DNA of 7,999 nt from positions 1-7,999 of the forward strand of contig JACTML010000104.1 in assembly GCA_014584635.1 (NCBI GenBank), given 5' to 3'. Source of the stretch: Nitrosomonas eutropha (lineage in GTDB: Bacteria; Pseudomonadota; Gammaproteobacteria; Burkholderiales; Nitrosomonadaceae). Shown here piece after piece: positions 6,877-7,999 of the stretch (positions are counted from its first letter, which is position 1; every line of letters begins with the position of its first letter). Position numbers and translations under genes: made by a program. Below the pieces are notes generated by a model. The model saw only the letters and a list, made by a program, of their open reading frames with translations, made no database searches and was not told the DNA's origin.

Positions 6877-7999
6877 TCAGTTTCTGCGGTGAGCTTTTGC
6901 AATGCGCATTCTCAATGCATTCAGCTTGATGAAGCCTGCCGCATCCGCTTGCTGATAGGCACCACCATCTTCTTCAAAGGTAGCAATATTGGAATCAAAC
7001 AGCGAATCTGTCCGGGAATCCCGCCCTACAACCGTAACATTTCCCTTGTAAAGCTTGACTCTTACATGGCCGTTGACATTTGTCTGGGATTCATCGATGA
7101 GTACCTGCAGCAACTTTCTTTCCGGACTCCACCAGTAGCCGTTATAAATCAGTGTGGCATAGCGCGGCATCAGATCATCCTTCAGATGAGCAACCTCGCG
7201 ATCAAGCGTAATCGATTCAATTGCACGATGTGCACGCAACATGATCGTACCGCCCGGAGTTTCATAGCAACCGCGTGATTTCATTCCAACATAACGGTTT
7301 TCCACCAAATCAAGACGGCCAATACCATGTTTGCCCCCCAGCTGATTAAGCTTGGTCAATACTGCTGCAGGAGACAGTTTTTCGCCATTCAGCGCCACGA
7401 TATCACCGCGCTCGTATTCCAGATCCAGATATTCCGGTTCATTTGGCGCTGCTTCCGGAGAAACTGTCCAGCGCCACATACTTTCTTCCGGTTCTATCGC
7501 AGGATCTTCCAGTGCGCGCCCTTCATAGGAAATATGCAAGAGATTGGCATCCATACTATAAGGTGATCCCTGTTTTTTCTTCATTTCGATCGGAATACCT
7601 TGTTTTTCAGCGTACGCCAGCAGTTTTTCACGTGACGTCAAATCCCATTCGCGCCAAGGTGCAATCACACGAATATCCGGCTGTAAAGCGTAATAGCCAA
7701 GCTCAAAACGAACCTGGTCGTTGCCTTTACCGGTAGCACCATGTGCAACGGCATCCGCCCCTGTTTGCCGGGCGATTTCGACTTGGCGTTTGGCTATCAG
7801 TGGGCGAGCGATGCTGGTTCCCAGCAGATATTCTCCTTCGTAAATGGTATTGGCACGAAACATGGGAAAAACATAGTCGCGTACAAATTCTTCACGCAGA
7901 TCTTCAATAAAAACTTCCCTGACACCAAACTGCAAAGCTTTGGCACGCGCCGGTTCAATTTCCTCACCCTGCCCGACATCTGCTGTAAAAGTAACGACC
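6877..7999 (-). CDS. argG: Argininosuccinate synthase (N-terminus beyond right edge)
   Basis: Argininosuccinate synthase joins citrulline and aspartate using ATP, giving argininosuccinate, AMP and pyrophosphate; this is the penultimate step of arginine synthesis, in the cytoplasm. The visible part has 373 residues ending in TGA; family members have about 400-405, so about 30 residues, including the ATP-binding SGGLDTS loop, lie outside. Seen here are [11 protein letters not shown] at the edge, [18 protein letters not shown], the second family signature [12 protein letters not shown] (visible residues 87-98), [32 protein letters not shown] and [12 protein letters not shown]. All match the short bacterial class closely, with no damaged motif. 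The TTG at 7933-7935 is an internal Leu, not the start, because homology continues upstream. The alpha/beta hydrolase lies downstream after 260 bp with a hairpin between, so argG is probably not tightly coupled to it. Confidence 0.97.
   Translation of the reverse strand, partial: VVTFTADVGQGEEIEPARAKALQFGVREVFIEDLREEFVRDYVFPMFRANTIYEGEYLLGTSIARPLIAKRQVEIARQTGADAVAHGATGKGNDQVRFELGYYALQPDIRVIAPWREWDLTSREKLLAYAEKQGIPIEMKKKQGSPYSMDANLLHISYEGRALEDPAIEPEESMWRWTVSPEAAPNEPEYLDLEYERGDIVALNGEKLSPAAVLTKLNQLGGKHGIGRLDLVENRYVGMKSRGCYETPGGTIMLRAHRAIESITLDREVAHLKDDLMPRYATLIYNGYWWSPERKLLQVLIDESQTNVNGHVRVKLYKGNVTVVGRDSRTDSLFDSNIATFEEDGGAYQQADAAGFIKLNALRMRIAKAHRRN

Noticed and set aside
6844..7278. 144-codon open frame on the plus strand across the end of argG
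   Set aside because: Most of it is antisense to conserved argG sequence and resembles no known family.
5687..7999. argG and the alpha/beta hydrolase as one arginine-linked operon
   Set aside because: The gap of about 260 bp with a long hairpin and a separate strong ribosome binding site argues against tight coupling, and nothing in the hydrolase points to arginine metabolism.
1..7999. Defence system, CRISPR array, toxin-antitoxin pair or mobile element
   Set aside because: No repeat-spacer pattern, transposase, integrase, small paired genes or flanking long repeats were seen on either strand.

Overview
The window looks like chromosomal DNA of a betaproteobacterium. The best guess is a relative of Nitrosomonas (Nitrosomonadaceae), based on the character of the ArgG and glycosidase proteins and a roughly balanced GC content. 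No taxonomic search could be run, so this stays an inference. There are no IS elements, phage genes, CRISPR arrays, tRNAs or rRNAs.

Left part (1-5500, + strand): three consecutive carbohydrate-active genes in one direction. They are the C-terminal end of a GH57 glycosidase that starts outside the window, a complete GH57 protein of the 4-alpha-glucanotransferase type (669 aa), and a large GH63/MGH1-like glucosidase (896 aa). The gaps between them are 137 and 108 bp, and each contains an RNA-foldable inverted repeat. Together they look like a cytoplasmic set for remodelling and trimming alpha-glucans (glycogen, maltodextrin) or other glucosides. No signal peptide is visible on the two complete proteins. 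The exact substrates cannot be read from sequence.

Middle (5500-5686): a 187 bp convergent intergenic region with nested inverted repeats, probably where transcripts from both sides end.

Right part (5687-7999, - strand): a 309-aa alpha/beta hydrolase whose true start is probably an internal ATG preceded by a strong GGAGG, and upstream of it argG (argininosuccinate synthase), which runs off the right edge without its N-terminus. The roughly 260 bp between them holds a long imperfect hairpin, possibly the argG terminator or a processing site, and short palindromes in the hydrolase leader. The hydrolase has the family nucleophile and histidine motifs, but Ser sits where the catalytic Asp is expected.

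Overall this is ordinary housekeeping and carbohydrate-metabolism territory, and I see no convincing new biological system. The items most worth a second look are the altered catalytic triad of the hydrolase, the unassigned specificity of the GH63 enzyme within the GH57-GH57-GH63 cluster, and the structured intergenic regions.
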